DNA of 64,000 bases from CANHVK01 sp046304235 (GCA_046304235.1 JBKCEW010000041.1:1-64000), one strand, 5' to 3'. Positions 25,221-34,049 are shown, counted from the first letter of the stretch. Numbers and translations are program-made. Notes: generated by a model from the sequence alone, not told the origin.

Positions 25221-27869
25221 ATGAAAACTTACTTTCTTACTCTTGTAATTTTAATTTCTTTTGGCTTAAAGTCACAAACATTAAACATAAAAAATTCATA
25301 TGTTTTTGGAGGAGCAGATAGTGATAGCATTGTAAAAATTATTGCTGACAATCAAAATAATACTTATTCTGTTGGTCATTTTTATGGGGAAATTGATTTA
25401 AATCAAGACATATTAATAAATAATAATTATCAATCTGTTGGTTTGAGTGATTTATTCATTAAAAAAACAGATGAAAATGGGAATTTTATTTGGGGTAAAA
25501 CTTTTGGTAATGATTCAATTGACAGAATTACTAATTTAAACTACTTTGATAATAAACTATTTATTACTGGTCAATTTAGCAAAACAATTAAACTTGATAA
25601 TATTGAGCTAAAATCTAATGGAAAATTAGATGCTTTTATTGCAATGATGGACACATCTGGAAATATAATTTGGGCAAATTCATATGGAGGAAATTCAAAT
25701 GATATATTTACAAGTTTATCGATAAATGAAAGTGGAATATACGTTTCTGGTTTATTTGCAGGAGATGTATTTAATCAAACAACGAACGGTTCTTTGATTA
25801 TTGCTAAAATTAAATTGGATGGTTCACAAACTATTTGGTCTAAAACATTAAGTGATAACTATAAAATTAAATCAAATGGATCTGCATTTGATTCAAAAGG
25901 AAATTTGATTTTTGCAGGTAGTTTTAAAGGAGATAAAATAGATTTCAACCCTTCTTTGACTAAAGATTCTTTGCTTTCATCTGAAATGAAACCTAGTACA
26001 ACTTTTTTTACTCAAGATGCTTTCATGTTAAAGCTAAATCCTGATGGAGAATTTGTTTTTGTAAAAAAAATTGGAGGAATTGGAGGAATATCTGGTGATG
26101 AAATCATATATGATGTTTTTTATAATAATGGAAAAATTGCATTAACTGGACAAATAACTGGTAGTGTCGTATTTGGGGAGGGAGTATCAAGCAAGACAAT
26201 TGTAAGTAATGGCAAAGAAGATGCTTTTGTTGCTCTTTATTCTGATTTAGGAGATTTTAATTGGGTAAGGAATGTAGGGGGGCTAAAGACTGATTTTGGT
26301 AAATCAGTTTATCTAGATTCTAGTAATAATGTTTATGTAACAGGAACTTTTTTTGATACAGATGGAAAAGGGGTTGATTTTGATCCATCAACTAAACCTT
26401 TTAAATTAAATAGTTCTATTTCTCTTAATGCCTTTTTTTGGATTTTAAATTCGAACGGAAATTTTATAAGTGCCTATTCTATTGGGGGATCTGGTGTTGA
26501 TAATGGAGTTAGTATTTACAAACAAAATAAAAATGTATATGCTTCAGGAAATTTTGAGGGTAATTTTAATATTGAGAATAAAAATTATTCATCAAAGGGT
26601 AAAACTGATATTTTTGAAATAAATTGGGATTTATTATGTTCTGAATTATCATTAATTAAACCAAATAAAACTGAAATATGTAGTTATGAATTCACAAATT
26701 TAAGTAGTAATTATCCTACAAATTCAATATTCAATTGGTATAAAGATGGCATTTTAATTTCAAATAATTCAACATTAGACAGTATCAACTTAACTGGAAG
26801 TTATTATTTATTAGTAGATTATATTGGGTGCAAATATACTTCTTTACCAGTATTTTTAAAAGTTAATCAAAAGCCAAAGGCATCCATTTTCAACATTGGT
26901 CAAGCAAATTTTTGTTTAGGTGATTCTATCTTATTAATAGCTAAAGGAGGTTATAAATACAAATGGAATAACTTTATCGAAAATGATTCTATTTATATAA
27001 AAGAGTCCGGTATTTATAACGTATTAGTAACTGATTCAAATTTCTGTTCAAATGATACTAGTATATATGTAAATACTAAATCATTACCAGATGGTGTTGA
27101 TATTTGTTTAGTTACCTGTATAACTAATATGAATAAAATTATCTGGAATAATCCATATCAACAAAATATAAAATCATTTAAGATTTATAAACAAAGTAAA
27201 ATAAATAGTGAATACGAGCCAGTTTCTGAACAGCTCGTTTCTGAAATGAGTGAATGGATAGACTTAAATTCTACTAATCAATTAGAACGATATAAAATTT
27301 CAGTTATAGATTCTTGTGGAAACGAAAGTGAGTTAAGTAAAAATCATACTACAATCGCTTTAAGTAGTAATTTGGGTGTAAATGGAACTGTAAATTTAGC
27401 TTGGAATGCTTATGAAGGATTCATTTACGATAATTTTGAAATATGGAGAAGTGAAGATGGTACAAATTTTATGAAGATATCAAGTGTAGCTAATAATACT
27501 TTTGTATATATTGATAATAATCCTTTAAAAAACTCTTATTATCAAATAAGAATCAATAAAAAAGAAGAATGTTTTCCTGAAAAAAGAGCAATAAATCACG
27601 TAGAAAGTAATATTATATCAAAAGACGGTAAAACACTTAAAATTAAAGGTTTAAATCAGAACACCGTAATTCTATATCCTAACCCAACACAAGGTATTAT
27701 AACTATTGAAAATTTAGAACATTTGATAAATGAACCTATTTATTTTCAAGATTTAACAGGGAGAATCGTGTATGAAACAAAAATTATTAATTCAAAACAA
27801 AAATTTGATTTAATAGGAATTGAAAGTGGGGCTTATCTAATTATTTCTAACAAAGAATTTATAGGATAA
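25221..27869 (+). CDS. Secreted beta-propeller/Ig-type protein with T9SS C-terminal sorting domain
   Basis: 882 residues with signal peptide (L-K-S-Q near 16-19). The first half has SBBP-like repeats (about 60-residue units with G-G-x-x-x-D and V-T/S-G-x-F), the middle has Ig-like and fibronectin-like segments, and the last 75 residues form a type A T9SS sorting domain (L-Y-P-N-P-T-Q-G near 814-821, then a G-A-Y-L-I-I-S end). It should be secreted across the outer membrane by the gliding-associated type IX system and attached to the surface. The codon use is more AT-rich than its neighbours. Function unknown; adhesin-like is a guess. Confidence 0.85.
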   Translation: MKTYFLTLVILISFGLKSQTLNIKNSYVFGGADSDSIVKIIADNQNNTYSVGHFYGEIDLNQDILINNNYQSVGLSDLFIKKTDENGNFIWGKTFGNDSIDRITNLNYFDNKLFITGQFSKTIKLDNIELKSNGKLDAFIAMMDTSGNIIWANSYGGNSNDIFTSLSINESGIYVSGLFAGDVFNQTTNGSLIIAKIKLDGSQTIWSKTLSDNYKIKSNGSAFDSKGNLIFAGSFKGDKIDFNPSLTKDSLLSSEMKPSTTFFTQDAFMLKLNPDGEFVFVKKIGGIGGISGDEIIYDVFYNNGKIALTGQITGSVVFGEGVSSKTIVSNGKEDAFVALYSDLGDFNWVRNVGGLKTDFGKSVYLDSSNNVYVTGTFFDTDGKGVDFDPSTKPFKLNSSISLNAFFWILNSNGNFISAYSIGGSGVDNGVSIYKQNKNVYASGNFEGNFNIENKNYSSKGKTDIFEINWDLLCSELSLIKPNKTEICSYEFTNLSSNYPTNSIFNWYKDGILISNNSTLDSINLTGSYYLLVDYIGCKYTSLPVFLKVNQKPKASIFNIGQANFCLGDSILLIAKGGYKYKWNNFIENDSIYIKESGIYNVLVTDSNFCSNDTSIYVNTKSLPDGVDICLVTCITNMNKIIWNNPYQQNIKSFKIYKQSKINSEYEPVSEQLVSEMSEWIDLNSTNQLERYKISVIDSCGNESELSKNHTTIALSSNLGVNGTVNLAWNAYEGFIYDNFEIWRSEDGTNFMKISSVANNTFVYIDNNPLKNSYYQIRINKKEECFPEKRAINHVESNIISKDGKTLKIKGLNQNTVILYPNPTQGIITIENLEHLINEPIYFQDLTGRIVYETKIINSKQKFDLIGIESGAYLIISNKEFIG

Positions 27870-28005
27870 TTAATCATCGAATAAAACATATTTATTTTAA
27901 AAATCATAAAAATAAGTATTTTGGGATTGAAATACGCTTTCAGATTTATAACAAGCTAGTTGCTATAATACTATAAATTGATTTTCTAATCTAAATAGGA
28001 ATTTG

Positions 28006-28013
28006 TATTTTTG
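28006..28013 (+). promoter_or_regulatory. Bacteroidota -7 box TATTTTTG for the toxin-antitoxin pair
   Basis: Perfect TAnnTTTG, 18 bases upstream of the antitoxin ATG at 28032. Confidence 0.5.
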
Positions 28014-28031
28014 AGTTAATAACAAAAAATT

Positions 28032-28247
28032 ATGACAACCTTTACCATACATACAGATGATGAAGAGCAATTAAAGGCTTTAAAAGCAGTTTTAAAGGCT
28101 TTAAAAATTAAATTTGAAGTAGGTAAAGAAGAAAAGCCATATGACTCTAAATTTGTATCTAAAATTCAAAAAAGCCAAAAACAACTTCGTGAAGGAAAAA
28201 CAACTAAAATTTCTACTGATCAATTAGATGAATTTTTAGGTTTATGA
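28032..28247 (+). CDS. DUF2683-type antitoxin
   Basis: 71 residues with a short beta-strand start (T-T-F-T-I-H-T-D-D-E-E-Q) followed by helices and a C-terminus (S-T-D-Q-L-D-E-F-L) that should bind the toxin. Its stop overlaps the toxin start by four bases (ATGA), the normal arrangement of type II modules. A related antitoxin is at 33538-33759. Confidence 0.85.
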   Translation: MTTFTIHTDDEEQLKALKAVLKALKIKFEVGKEEKPYDSKFVSKIQKSQKQLREGKTTKISTDQLDEFLGL

Positions 28248-28507
28248 GTTTTTTTATCGAATTTTCAGATGAAGCAAAAAAAGATATTTTATTTTTTCAG
28301 AAAGCAGGTGATAAATCAATTCTTATTAAAATAAAATCTTTAATTCTTAATATTCAGGAACATCCTTTTTCAGGAATTGGTAAACCAGAACCTCTAAAAC
28401 ATCAATTTACAGGGCTTTGGTCTAGAAGAATAAATCGTGAACACAGAATGATTTATAAAGTAAATCAACAATTAATAACTATCCTTTCATTAAAAGGACA
28501 TTATTAA
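28244..28507 (+). CDS. Txe/YoeB family toxin (ribosome-dependent mRNA interferase)
   Basis: 87 residues. The second half has the YoeB pattern P-L-K-H-Q-F-T-G-L-W-S-R-R-I-N near 48-62 followed by E-H-R-M-I-Y-K-V and a final K-G-H-Y, which holds the catalytic His-Tyr end of this family. YoeB cuts mRNA in the ribosomal A site. Complete length, intact motifs, so probably active. Confidence 0.9.
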   Translation: MSFFIEFSDEAKKDILFFQKAGDKSILIKIKSLILNIQEHPFSGIGKPEPLKHQFTGLWSRRINREHRMIYKVNQQLITILSLKGHY

Positions 28508-28524
28508 AATTTTCTCTTACCCTT

Positions 28525-28543
28525 TACTCTACTAAATAGAGTA
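28525..28543. terminator. Short hairpin between convergent genes
   Basis: TACTCTA (28525-28531) pairs with TAGAGTA (28537-28543) across a 5-base loop between the convergent toxin and trpS genes. T-runs are weak, so its role as a terminator is uncertain. Confidence 0.35.
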
Positions 28544-28584
28544 TAGTATAACTATTAAACTCTAAAATCCGAAAACAACAAAAC

Positions 28585-29565
28585 TTACACCATCGGGTAA
28601 AATCCAACGCTTTTACGAACTCGATTCAACGTTTCTCGTGCAATTTTTCTCGCTCTTTCTGCTCCTTTAGCAAGAATTGCATCTACCTCTTCTGGATGAG
28701 CTTCGTAGTAAGTATAGCGTTCTCTTTCCTTTTCAAAACGAGTCAAAATCAATTCTAATAAAGCTGTTTTTGCATGACCATAGCCGTACCCCTTCGTTTT
28801 ATAATTTTCACGCATGGATGCTTGTTGTTCCTCTGTAGCTAGCAAACGGTATAATTGAAAAATGTTACACGTGTCTGGATCTTTCTCATCATCCAACCCT
28901 TTCGTATCGGTCACGATTTTCATTACTTGTTTTTTCAATTCTTTTTCTGGTAAAAAAATGTCAATGAAATTATTGCGTGACTTGCTCATTTTTTCACCAT
29001 CAATTCCTGGAATCAACATCGTGTCATCTTGAATCCATTCTTTTGGCACAACAAAAACTTCCCCCATTTTATGGTTAAAACGAGAGGCTACATCTCGGGT
29101 AAATTCTAAATGTTGTAACTGATCTTTTCCTACGGGAACTAATTCAGCATCATACAATAATATATCGGCTGCCATTAACATGGGATAGGTAAATAAACCC
29201 GCGTTCACATCTTGTAAACGATCTGCTTTATCCTTAAAACTATGCGCTAAATTCAAGCGTTGAAAAGGAAAATGACACATCAAATACCACGTCAATTCTG
29301 TTGTTTCAGGAACATCACTTTGTCTATAGAAGAATGTTTTTTCAGGATCTAAACCACAAGCCAACCAAGCTGTTGCAGTAGCCATCGTATTTGCATGCAA
29401 CTCTTTTGCATCTTTGATTTGTGTCAATGAATGCATATCAGCGATAAACAAAAACGCTTCATTATCAGGATTTGTTGCCATTTCAATCGCTGGTAGAATT
29501 GCTCCCATGATGTTACCGAAATGTGGTCTTCCTGTACTTTGTACTCCTGTTAAAACACGTGCCAT
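28585..29565 (-). CDS. trpS: Tryptophanyl-tRNA synthetase
   Basis: 326-residue class I aminoacyl-tRNA synthetase charging tRNA-Trp in the cytoplasm. HIGH-type motif is P-H-F-G-N (13-17) after G-V-Q-S-T-G-R, and the KMSKS loop is E-K-M-S-K-S-R near residue 190-196. Length and domain order are normal. It is divergent from plsC, with 101 bases between the two starts. Confidence 0.96.
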   Translation of the reverse strand: MARVLTGVQSTGRPHFGNIMGAILPAIEMATNPDNEAFLFIADMHSLTQIKDAKELHANTMATATAWLACGLDPEKTFFYRQSDVPETTELTWYLMCHFPFQRLNLAHSFKDKADRLQDVNAGLFTYPMLMAADILLYDAELVPVGKDQLQHLEFTRDVASRFNHKMGEVFVVPKEWIQDDTMLIPGIDGEKMSKSRNNFIDIFLPEKELKKQVMKIVTDTKGLDDEKDPDTCNIFQLYRLLATEEQQASMRENYKTKGYGYGHAKTALLELILTRFEKERERYTYYEAHPEEVDAILAKGAERARKIARETLNRVRKSVGFYPMV

Positions 29566-29666
29566 GTTTGTGGTATAATTATTGTGATGCTAAATTAACG
29601 ATTTCTTTAAAGATATGATTCACTCATTTTTTGAAACTTGAAATTAGAAACCTCGTAAAACAAATT

Positions 29667-30410
29667 ATGAAACAAGGAATCAAAAATCTATTGTCAACAC
29701 TTTATAGAATTCATATGGGTGTTGTCTTTTTTATTACCTTGTTAATCTTTTATTTACCTATTCGATTTTTCCTTACGTCAGAACAAAAAAAACAAGCCAT
29801 TTTTCCTGTTTTTGTCGCGTGGGCACGATTGTTTTGTCTCTTCACGGGTTTGAGAATCGCAGTTAAAAACACCTATCAACTAAAAGAGAAACAAGTTATT
29901 TTCATTGCTAATCATACTTCTTTTTTAGATATCATTTATATGTATTTACTTTTCCCGAAACACCCTTTTTTGTTCCTGGGAAAAGCAGAGTTACTTAAAA
30001 TTCCACTAGTAAAAACCTTCTTCAAAAAATTACATATTCCTGTTTTCAGGGAAGCCAAAACTAAAACAGGACAATCTTTCAAACAAGCAAGTGAAGCACT
30101 TAAAAATGGTTGGTCCATTATTATTTTCCCAGAAGGAGGAATCAAAGAGAAATGTGTGCCTCAATTACAACCTTTCAAAGAGGGTGCTTTTAAATTAGCC
30201 GCATTACACAAAGTACCTCTTGTTCCTATTTCATTTTTAAACAACTATCAACTTTTTGCTGATCCTTCTACTAAAAATGCTGTAGCCAAACCTGGTAAAG
30301 CGGAAGTGATTGTTCATCAGATTATTTACATTGATAAAAATGATGAAGAAACGATCAATCTCAAAAAAGAAGAAGCATTTGATGTCATCAATCAAGGGTT
30401 GAGAAATTAA
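29667..30410 (+). CDS. plsC: 1-acyl-sn-glycerol-3-phosphate acyltransferase
   Basis: 247 residues from the ATG at 29667 (an upstream in-frame TTG at 29631 would add 12 residues that do not look like a membrane start). One N-terminal hydrophobic helix (about 14-35) anchors it in the cytoplasmic membrane. The catalytic NHX4D motif is N-H-T-S-F-L-D near 83-89, the second block R-E-A near 130, and the F-P-E-G-G motif near 157. It makes phosphatidic acid from lysophosphatidic acid. Followed 35 bases later by gatC. Confidence 0.9.
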   Translation: MKQGIKNLLSTLYRIHMGVVFFITLLIFYLPIRFFLTSEQKKQAIFPVFVAWARLFCLFTGLRIAVKNTYQLKEKQVIFIANHTSFLDIIYMYLLFPKHPFLFLGKAELLKIPLVKTFFKKLHIPVFREAKTKTGQSFKQASEALKNGWSIIIFPEGGIKEKCVPQLQPFKEGAFKLAALHKVPLVPISFLNNYQLFADPSTKNAVAKPGKAEVIVHQIIYIDKNDEETINLKKEEAFDVINQGLRN

Positions 30411-30428
30411 ACTATCTTCTTATCTTTG
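30399..30428 (+). promoter_or_regulatory. gatC promoter: TTG (30399-30401) and TATCTTTG (30421-30428)
   Basis: Both Bacteroidota elements are present with a 19-base gap, partly inside the end of plsC. The ATG of gatC follows 17 bases after the -7 box. Confidence 0.65.
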
Positions 30429-30445
30429 TACTAAATCAGTTTGAT

Positions 30446-30736
30446 ATGAAAATCACAGAAGAAACAGTTGACCACATTGCACACCTTGCACGTTTAGAAT
30501 TTACGGGAGATAGTAAAAAAGCAATCATGCAAGATATGGAAAATATCATCGGTTTTATGGACAAACTTTCTGAAGTAGATACAGAAGGGGTTGAACCATT
30601 GATTTTTATGTCGGATGAAATTAACGTGCTTCGCGAAGATGTAGCAGAGGTTAGCGTTTCACAAAAAGAAGCGCTTAAAAATGCACCAAAACACGATTCA
30701 GATTATTTTAGAATTCCGAAAGTTCTTTCGAAATAA
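30446..30736 (+). CDS. gatC: Aspartyl/glutamyl-tRNA amidotransferase subunit C
   Basis: GatC, 96 residues, is the small scaffold subunit of the GatCAB complex that converts Glu-tRNA-Gln or Asp-tRNA-Asn into the amidated form. The family signature is clear: H-I-A-H-L-A-R-L-E-F near 10-19, I-I-G-F-M-D-K-L near 34-41, V-D-T-E-G-V-E-P near 44-51, and L-R-E-D near 62. gatA and gatB are not next to it in the window. Confidence 0.95.
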   Translation: MKITEETVDHIAHLARLEFTGDSKKAIMQDMENIIGFMDKLSEVDTEGVEPLIFMSDEINVLREDVAEVSVSQKEALKNAPKHDSDYFRIPKVLSK

Positions 30737-30760
30737 TAAAGCGAAGCGAAATCAAATATT

Positions 30761-30801
30761 AACTCATTTAGTTAAATTTTAACTGAGTTAGTTATTTTTT
30801 A
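30761..30801 (+). terminator. Hairpin between gatC and the convergent LpxD-like gene
   Basis: AGTTAAA pairs with TTTAACT with an outer ACTC/GAGT extension and is followed on the plus strand by a T-run near 30794-30800. It is probably a terminator of gatC, overlapping the end of the convergent gene. Confidence 0.5.
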
Positions 30802-31700
30802 ACTATTTCTTTACCTGGATTTCCTACAATGGTTTTTCCTTGTTCTACGTTTTTAATAACTACAGTTCCTAAACCCAACAAAGCATTATCTCCAATTTTA
30901 ATATCGTTGATAATAGTAGTAGCTGGAGAAACCCAAACGTTTTCCCCCATAGTTACACTTCCCGAAAACGTAGCACTTGCAGCAATTAAGGTGTTTCTGC
31001 CAATTTTCACTCCATGACCTATGTGCACAAGGTTATCCGTTTTTACAAATTCATTAATCACCGTAGAACCAAGAACGGCTCGATCAATTGTATTATTGTT
31101 ACCAATTACCACATGATCAGCGATGATGACGTTTCCAATGTGAGGTATGAATTCATTTTCTCCCTTATCATTTTTTTCGTAACCAAAACCGTTGGAACCA
31201 ATCGTACAATTACAGCCAATTTTAACATGATTTCCAATCACCGTATTCGATAAAATAACTGTGTTGTGGTTAATTTCTGTGTAATCCCCAATAACAACAT
31301 TTTTCTCAATCACTACATTGTGTCCAATTTTTACATTCGGTCCTAATTGTACTGAAGGATCAATAAAAGCAGATTTCTGAATGGTGTAATCTACCTCGTG
31401 CTCTACAAAAAAATGCTCTAAAATCTGTTTGAAAACTTTTCTTGGGTTTTCTACAAAAAGATAGTTACACGAATTCAAATTTAAATATTCAGTATTCGTA
31501 TTACGATCGCAAATTATGGTGCCAGCTTGAATTTCTTTCAACATTTGTTGATTTTTAATCGAACACCAAGTGACTACCTGGCTTTGATCTTCAACGTAAG
31601 CGAAATCTTTGATAGAAATAATGTTCGATATAGCGTGGTTTTTATCACCTATGAATTTTTCGTAATTCACTGTGTTTAAAATGTCAGAAATTAAAATCAT
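30792..31700 (-). CDS. LpxD-like acyltransferase with left-handed beta-helix
   Basis: 302 residues from the ATG whose complement is 31698-31700 (an upstream TTG would add three residues). The C-terminal two-thirds are hexapeptide repeats (I-G-x-x-x-x type) forming a left-handed beta-helix. The region G-S-N-G-F-G-Y-E and H-I-G-H-G-V-K-I-G matches the conserved core of LpxD, the N-acyltransferase of lipid A synthesis, including the catalytic-type His. The N-terminal domain is shorter and diverged from standard LpxD, so it may be the second LpxD-like paralogue often seen in Bacteroidota. Its exact substrate is uncertain. Confidence 0.8.
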   Translation of the reverse strand: MILISDILNTVNYEKFIGDKNHAISNIISIKDFAYVEDQSQVVTWCSIKNQQMLKEIQAGTIICDRNTNTEYLNLNSCNYLFVENPRKVFKQILEHFFVEHEVDYTIQKSAFIDPSVQLGPNVKIGHNVVIEKNVVIGDYTEINHNTVILSNTVIGNHVKIGCNCTIGSNGFGYEKNDKGENEFIPHIGNVIIADHVVIGNNNTIDRAVLGSTVINEFVKTDNLVHIGHGVKIGRNTLIAASATFSGSVTMGENVWVSPATTIINDIKIGDNALLGLGTVVIKNVEQGKTIVGNPGKEIVKK

Positions 31701-31753
31701 TTTGTACAAAAGTTCGAAATTAATAGTACAACAAACACCAACGCATGTTTCAA

Positions 31754-31778
31754 TTTTATAATTTTCAAAATTATAAAA
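31754..31778. repeat. 12-bp perfect AT-only palindrome
   Basis: TTTTATAATTTT (31754-31765) and AAAATTATAAAA (31767-31778) around one base. It lies in a 368-base spacer (31701-32068) that also contains the direct repeats at 31883 and 32022 but no gene that I can support. Confidence 0.55.
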
Positions 31779-31882
31779 AACAACTGTTTGTAATCATTAC
31801 GGCTAAAATTACTGATTTTTTTGCCTTAGTAAATGATTTTAATTTTTTTAGATGAGAAAAGAAAATAGATTTAATAATAGAA

Positions 31883-31917
31883 ATGTTTGAGCAGAATTAT
31901 AAATCCAGCTTAGCGGG
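31883..31917 (+). repeat. Dispersed repeat A, copy 1
   Basis: 35 bases matching 34050-34084 at 29 of 35 positions (core GCAGAATTAYAAAT). It sits in the spacer right of the LpxD-like gene. Its partner is next to the end of ilvA. Both could be the start of a small gene relic because each reads M-x-x-Q-N-Y-K in one frame. Confidence 0.6.
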
Positions 31918-32021
31918 GGAAGATCTTTTATATGTAATGTTAGGGAAATAATAAAACGTTCTAATTAAATGTGATAAAAATATTCTAACTATTAAAAAAA
32001 ATCAATCATTTTTAGTGTAGT

Positions 32022-32051
32022 ATCTGGGATGGGTTTTTTAAGTATAATTAA
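32022..32051 (+). repeat. Direct repeat B, copy 1, left of ATPase 3
   Basis: 30 bases matching 33426-33455 at 27 of 30 positions (core ATCTGGGATGGG). The two copies bracket the third DUF4143 ATPase gene in the same orientation, 1404 bases apart. Confidence 0.75.
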
Positions 32052-32068
32052 TGATGTTTTACAGCTAG

Positions 32069-33268
32069 TTAAACAAAAGTCAATAAAAATTCGCGAATAG
32101 TAAGATGTTCTATTCCTTCCATATTTGATAAAGAAATTTCATCCATACTAACTACCATTTTAGGATAGTTATCTTTTATTTTTGCCAGATTACCAAATTC
32201 ACGTTCAATTGTCGTTTGTTCAATTAATAAATATGCTACTTGAATGTAGTGTTTTTTTCCATTTTTTTGAGCGATAAAATCAATTTCTTTATCACCCATT
32301 TTTCCAACATAAACTTCATATTTCATTGTTTTTAAATGATGATAAACTACATTTTCTAAAACTTTATTTATGTCTTGAGGTTTAAATGAAACGATTGCAT
32401 TTCTCATTCCAATGTCTTCAAAATAATATTTTTCACCAATTTCAAATATTTTTTTACCCCCAATTTCATTTCGCTTTACCCCATCAATAAAAAAAACTTG
32501 TTGTAGATAATGTAAGTATTCTAAAATGATTTTTGGTTGAATATTTATCTTTTGCGACTTCAAATAATCACTTATCCGATTTGCTGAAAATAAACTTCCT
32601 ATATTATCTGAAATAAAATGAATTAAATCATTCAAAAATCTAAGATTTCGAATCTTGTATCTACTTACTACATCTCTTAAAATGATTGAATCGAAAATTC
32701 CTATTAAATAGTCGCGATATACCTGTGGATCATCCTTTAAATTTATTAAATGAGGCATCCCTCCAAATTGAATATAATGCATAAATGATTGAGCACTATC
32801 TGTTGTGTTATAAAATTCTAAATATTCTTTATAATTCAAAGAATATACTCGAATTTCAATATACCTTCCACTTAATAATGTAGCTAATTCACTTGATAAT
32901 AAAGAGGCGTTACTTCCTGTGCAATAAATGTCAAAATTTCCAGTAGTTTGCAAACTACGAATTGCCTTCTCAAATGAATCAATTTCTTGAATTTCATCAA
33001 TAAACAATGCATATTTGCTACCTGTTTTGATACTTTCATCTAGATATTCCATTAAATCAATATAATCTCTAATGCCATCAAATTGGTATTCCTCTTTGTT
33101 TATGTATATAATTTGTGTAGATGGATAAATTTCAAGAACTTTATCTTTTATTTGTTTTAATAAATGACTTTTTCCAACTCTACGTTGCCCTATTAAAACC
33201 TTTACTAAAGAATCACCTATAAAGGGTTCTATTTGTTTAAAATATAATTCGCGATTTAAGATTTTCAT
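32069..33268 (-). CDS. AAA+ ATPase with C-terminal DUF4143 domain (copy 3)
   Basis: 399 residues. Walker A is G-Q-R-R-V-G-K-S near 27-34 and Walker B Y-A-L-F-I-D-E-I-Q near 87-95. The DUF4143 tail has the K-E-I-D-F-I-A core near residue 345 but the last strand reads H-Y-I-Q-V-A instead of I-P-I-E-I-K, so the nuclease-like site is less well kept than in copies 1 and 2. Sequence differs strongly from the other two. It is bracketed by repeat B and has TATACATAAA repeats just upstream of its start. Neighbours are an intact antitoxin and a broken toxin gene. Confidence 0.88.
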   Translation of the reverse strand: MKILNRELYFKQIEPFIGDSLVKVLIGQRRVGKSHLLKQIKDKVLEIYPSTQIIYINKEEYQFDGIRDYIDLMEYLDESIKTGSKYALFIDEIQEIDSFEKAIRSLQTTGNFDIYCTGSNASLLSSELATLLSGRYIEIRVYSLNYKEYLEFYNTTDSAQSFMHYIQFGGMPHLINLKDDPQVYRDYLIGIFDSIILRDVVSRYKIRNLRFLNDLIHFISDNIGSLFSANRISDYLKSQKINIQPKIILEYLHYLQQVFFIDGVKRNEIGGKKIFEIGEKYYFEDIGMRNAIVSFKPQDINKVLENVVYHHLKTMKYEVYVGKMGDKEIDFIAQKNGKKHYIQVAYLLIEQTTIEREFGNLAKIKDNYPKMVVSMDEISLSNMEGIEHLTIREFLLTFV

Positions 33269-33272
33269 TTCT

Positions 33273-33304
33273 TATACATAAAATAATATACATAAATATA
33301 CAAA
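33273..33304 (+). repeat. ATPase-3 private motif, TATACATAAA repeats
   Basis: TATACATAAA at 33273-33282 and 33287-33296 is followed by the partial copy TATACAAA at 33297. The cluster is within 5-36 bases of the start of the ATPase gene on the minus strand. The low complexity lowers confidence. Confidence 0.5.
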
Positions 33305-33365
33305 ATTTTTCATATGAGATAAACTTTATTGTAAAAAGTATGATTTATTTCGTGTAAAAAATATT

Positions 33366-33456
33366 TACTCTCGCCAACTATCCAAACAAGATCGGATTGT
33401 TTATGCAATCAAACGCGTGGACGAAATCTGGGATGGGATTTTTGAGTATAACTAAC
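33366..33456 (+). pseudogene. Possible remnant of a YoeB/RelE-type toxin C-terminus
   Basis: An open frame from 33318 reads Y-S-R-Q-L-S-K-Q-D-R-I-V-Y from 33366, which resembles the W-S-R-R-I-N-x-E-H-R-M-I-Y block of YoeB toxins. The sequence after that does not match the family end and runs through repeat B to TAA 33454-33456. No start codon or upstream part is present. The similarity is short, so this is tentative. Confidence 0.3.
33426..33455 (+). repeat. Direct repeat B, copy 2, right of ATPase 3
   Basis: Partner of 32022-32051, see there. Confidence 0.75.
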
Positions 33457-33537
33457 ATAAAATGAAGCCTTTTTATTCTACTTTGTGAAATCTAAAAATT
33501 AGTAATTAATTTGATATTACACGAATTCACACAGTCC

Positions 33538-33759
33538 ATGAAAACGCAAAATGTACTATTTCACCCTTCAAATACAGAGGAATTAAATGTTTTAAAAGCT
33601 ATTGCGAAAGAGCTCAAGATTCAATTTGAAATAATCTCAAAAGAAAAAGTTTCTAATGATTTCAAGAATGAATTAACTGAAGCATTTAATGATATAAAAT
33701 TATACGAACAAGGGAAGAAAAAATTAAAATCTGCAAAAGATCTTCTTGATGAGTTATAA
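33538..33759 (+). CDS. DUF2683-type antitoxin, partner lost
   Basis: 73 residues from the ATG at 33538 (the longer frame starting at 33511 uses a non-ATG codon and adds residues not found in relatives). It is similar to the antitoxin at 28032: strand, then E-E-L-N-V-L-K-A-I-A-K-E-L-K-I near 15-29. Its stop overlaps the start of a frameshifted toxin gene, so it is probably an orphan antitoxin. Confidence 0.75.
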   Translation: MKTQNVLFHPSNTEELNVLKAIAKELKIQFEIISKEKVSNDFKNELTEAFNDIKLYEQGKKKLKSAKDLLDEL

Positions 33760-33940
33760 TATAATAGCGACAGATCCTTTTACTAAAAAGGTGAAACGAC
33801 TAGCAAAAAGATTCTATTTCAGAAAAAGAAATTAAGCAACTTATTTCGTCGCTTACTTCTCAAGAATAAATGATTATTTTGATGTGAAAGATGTCCTTTC
33901 AAAATTATATGACATCGGTTTGGCTCGTAAAATACTATAA
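33749..33940 (+). pseudogene. Broken RelE/ParE-family toxin gene
   Basis: ATG 33749 overlaps the antitoxin stop. The first codons read M-S-Y-N-I-I-A-T-D-P-F-T-K-K-V-K-R-L-A-K-R, a typical RelE/ParE N-terminus, but the frame ends at 33835. The other frames continue with I-S-E-K-E-I-K-Q-L-I-S-S-L (to about 33868) and D-Y-F-D-V-K-D-V-L-S-K-L (to TAA 33940). Two frame changes and an internal loss make it inactive. Confidence 0.65.
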
Positions 33941-34049
33941 TCAGGTTGTCAACTTTATGAGATACTACATTAAGTAATTTCAAAAGAAGTATAAATATTA
34001 AAAGTTAATAATACATTTATAAAAAATGTTCCTACGTTAATTTATAGTT

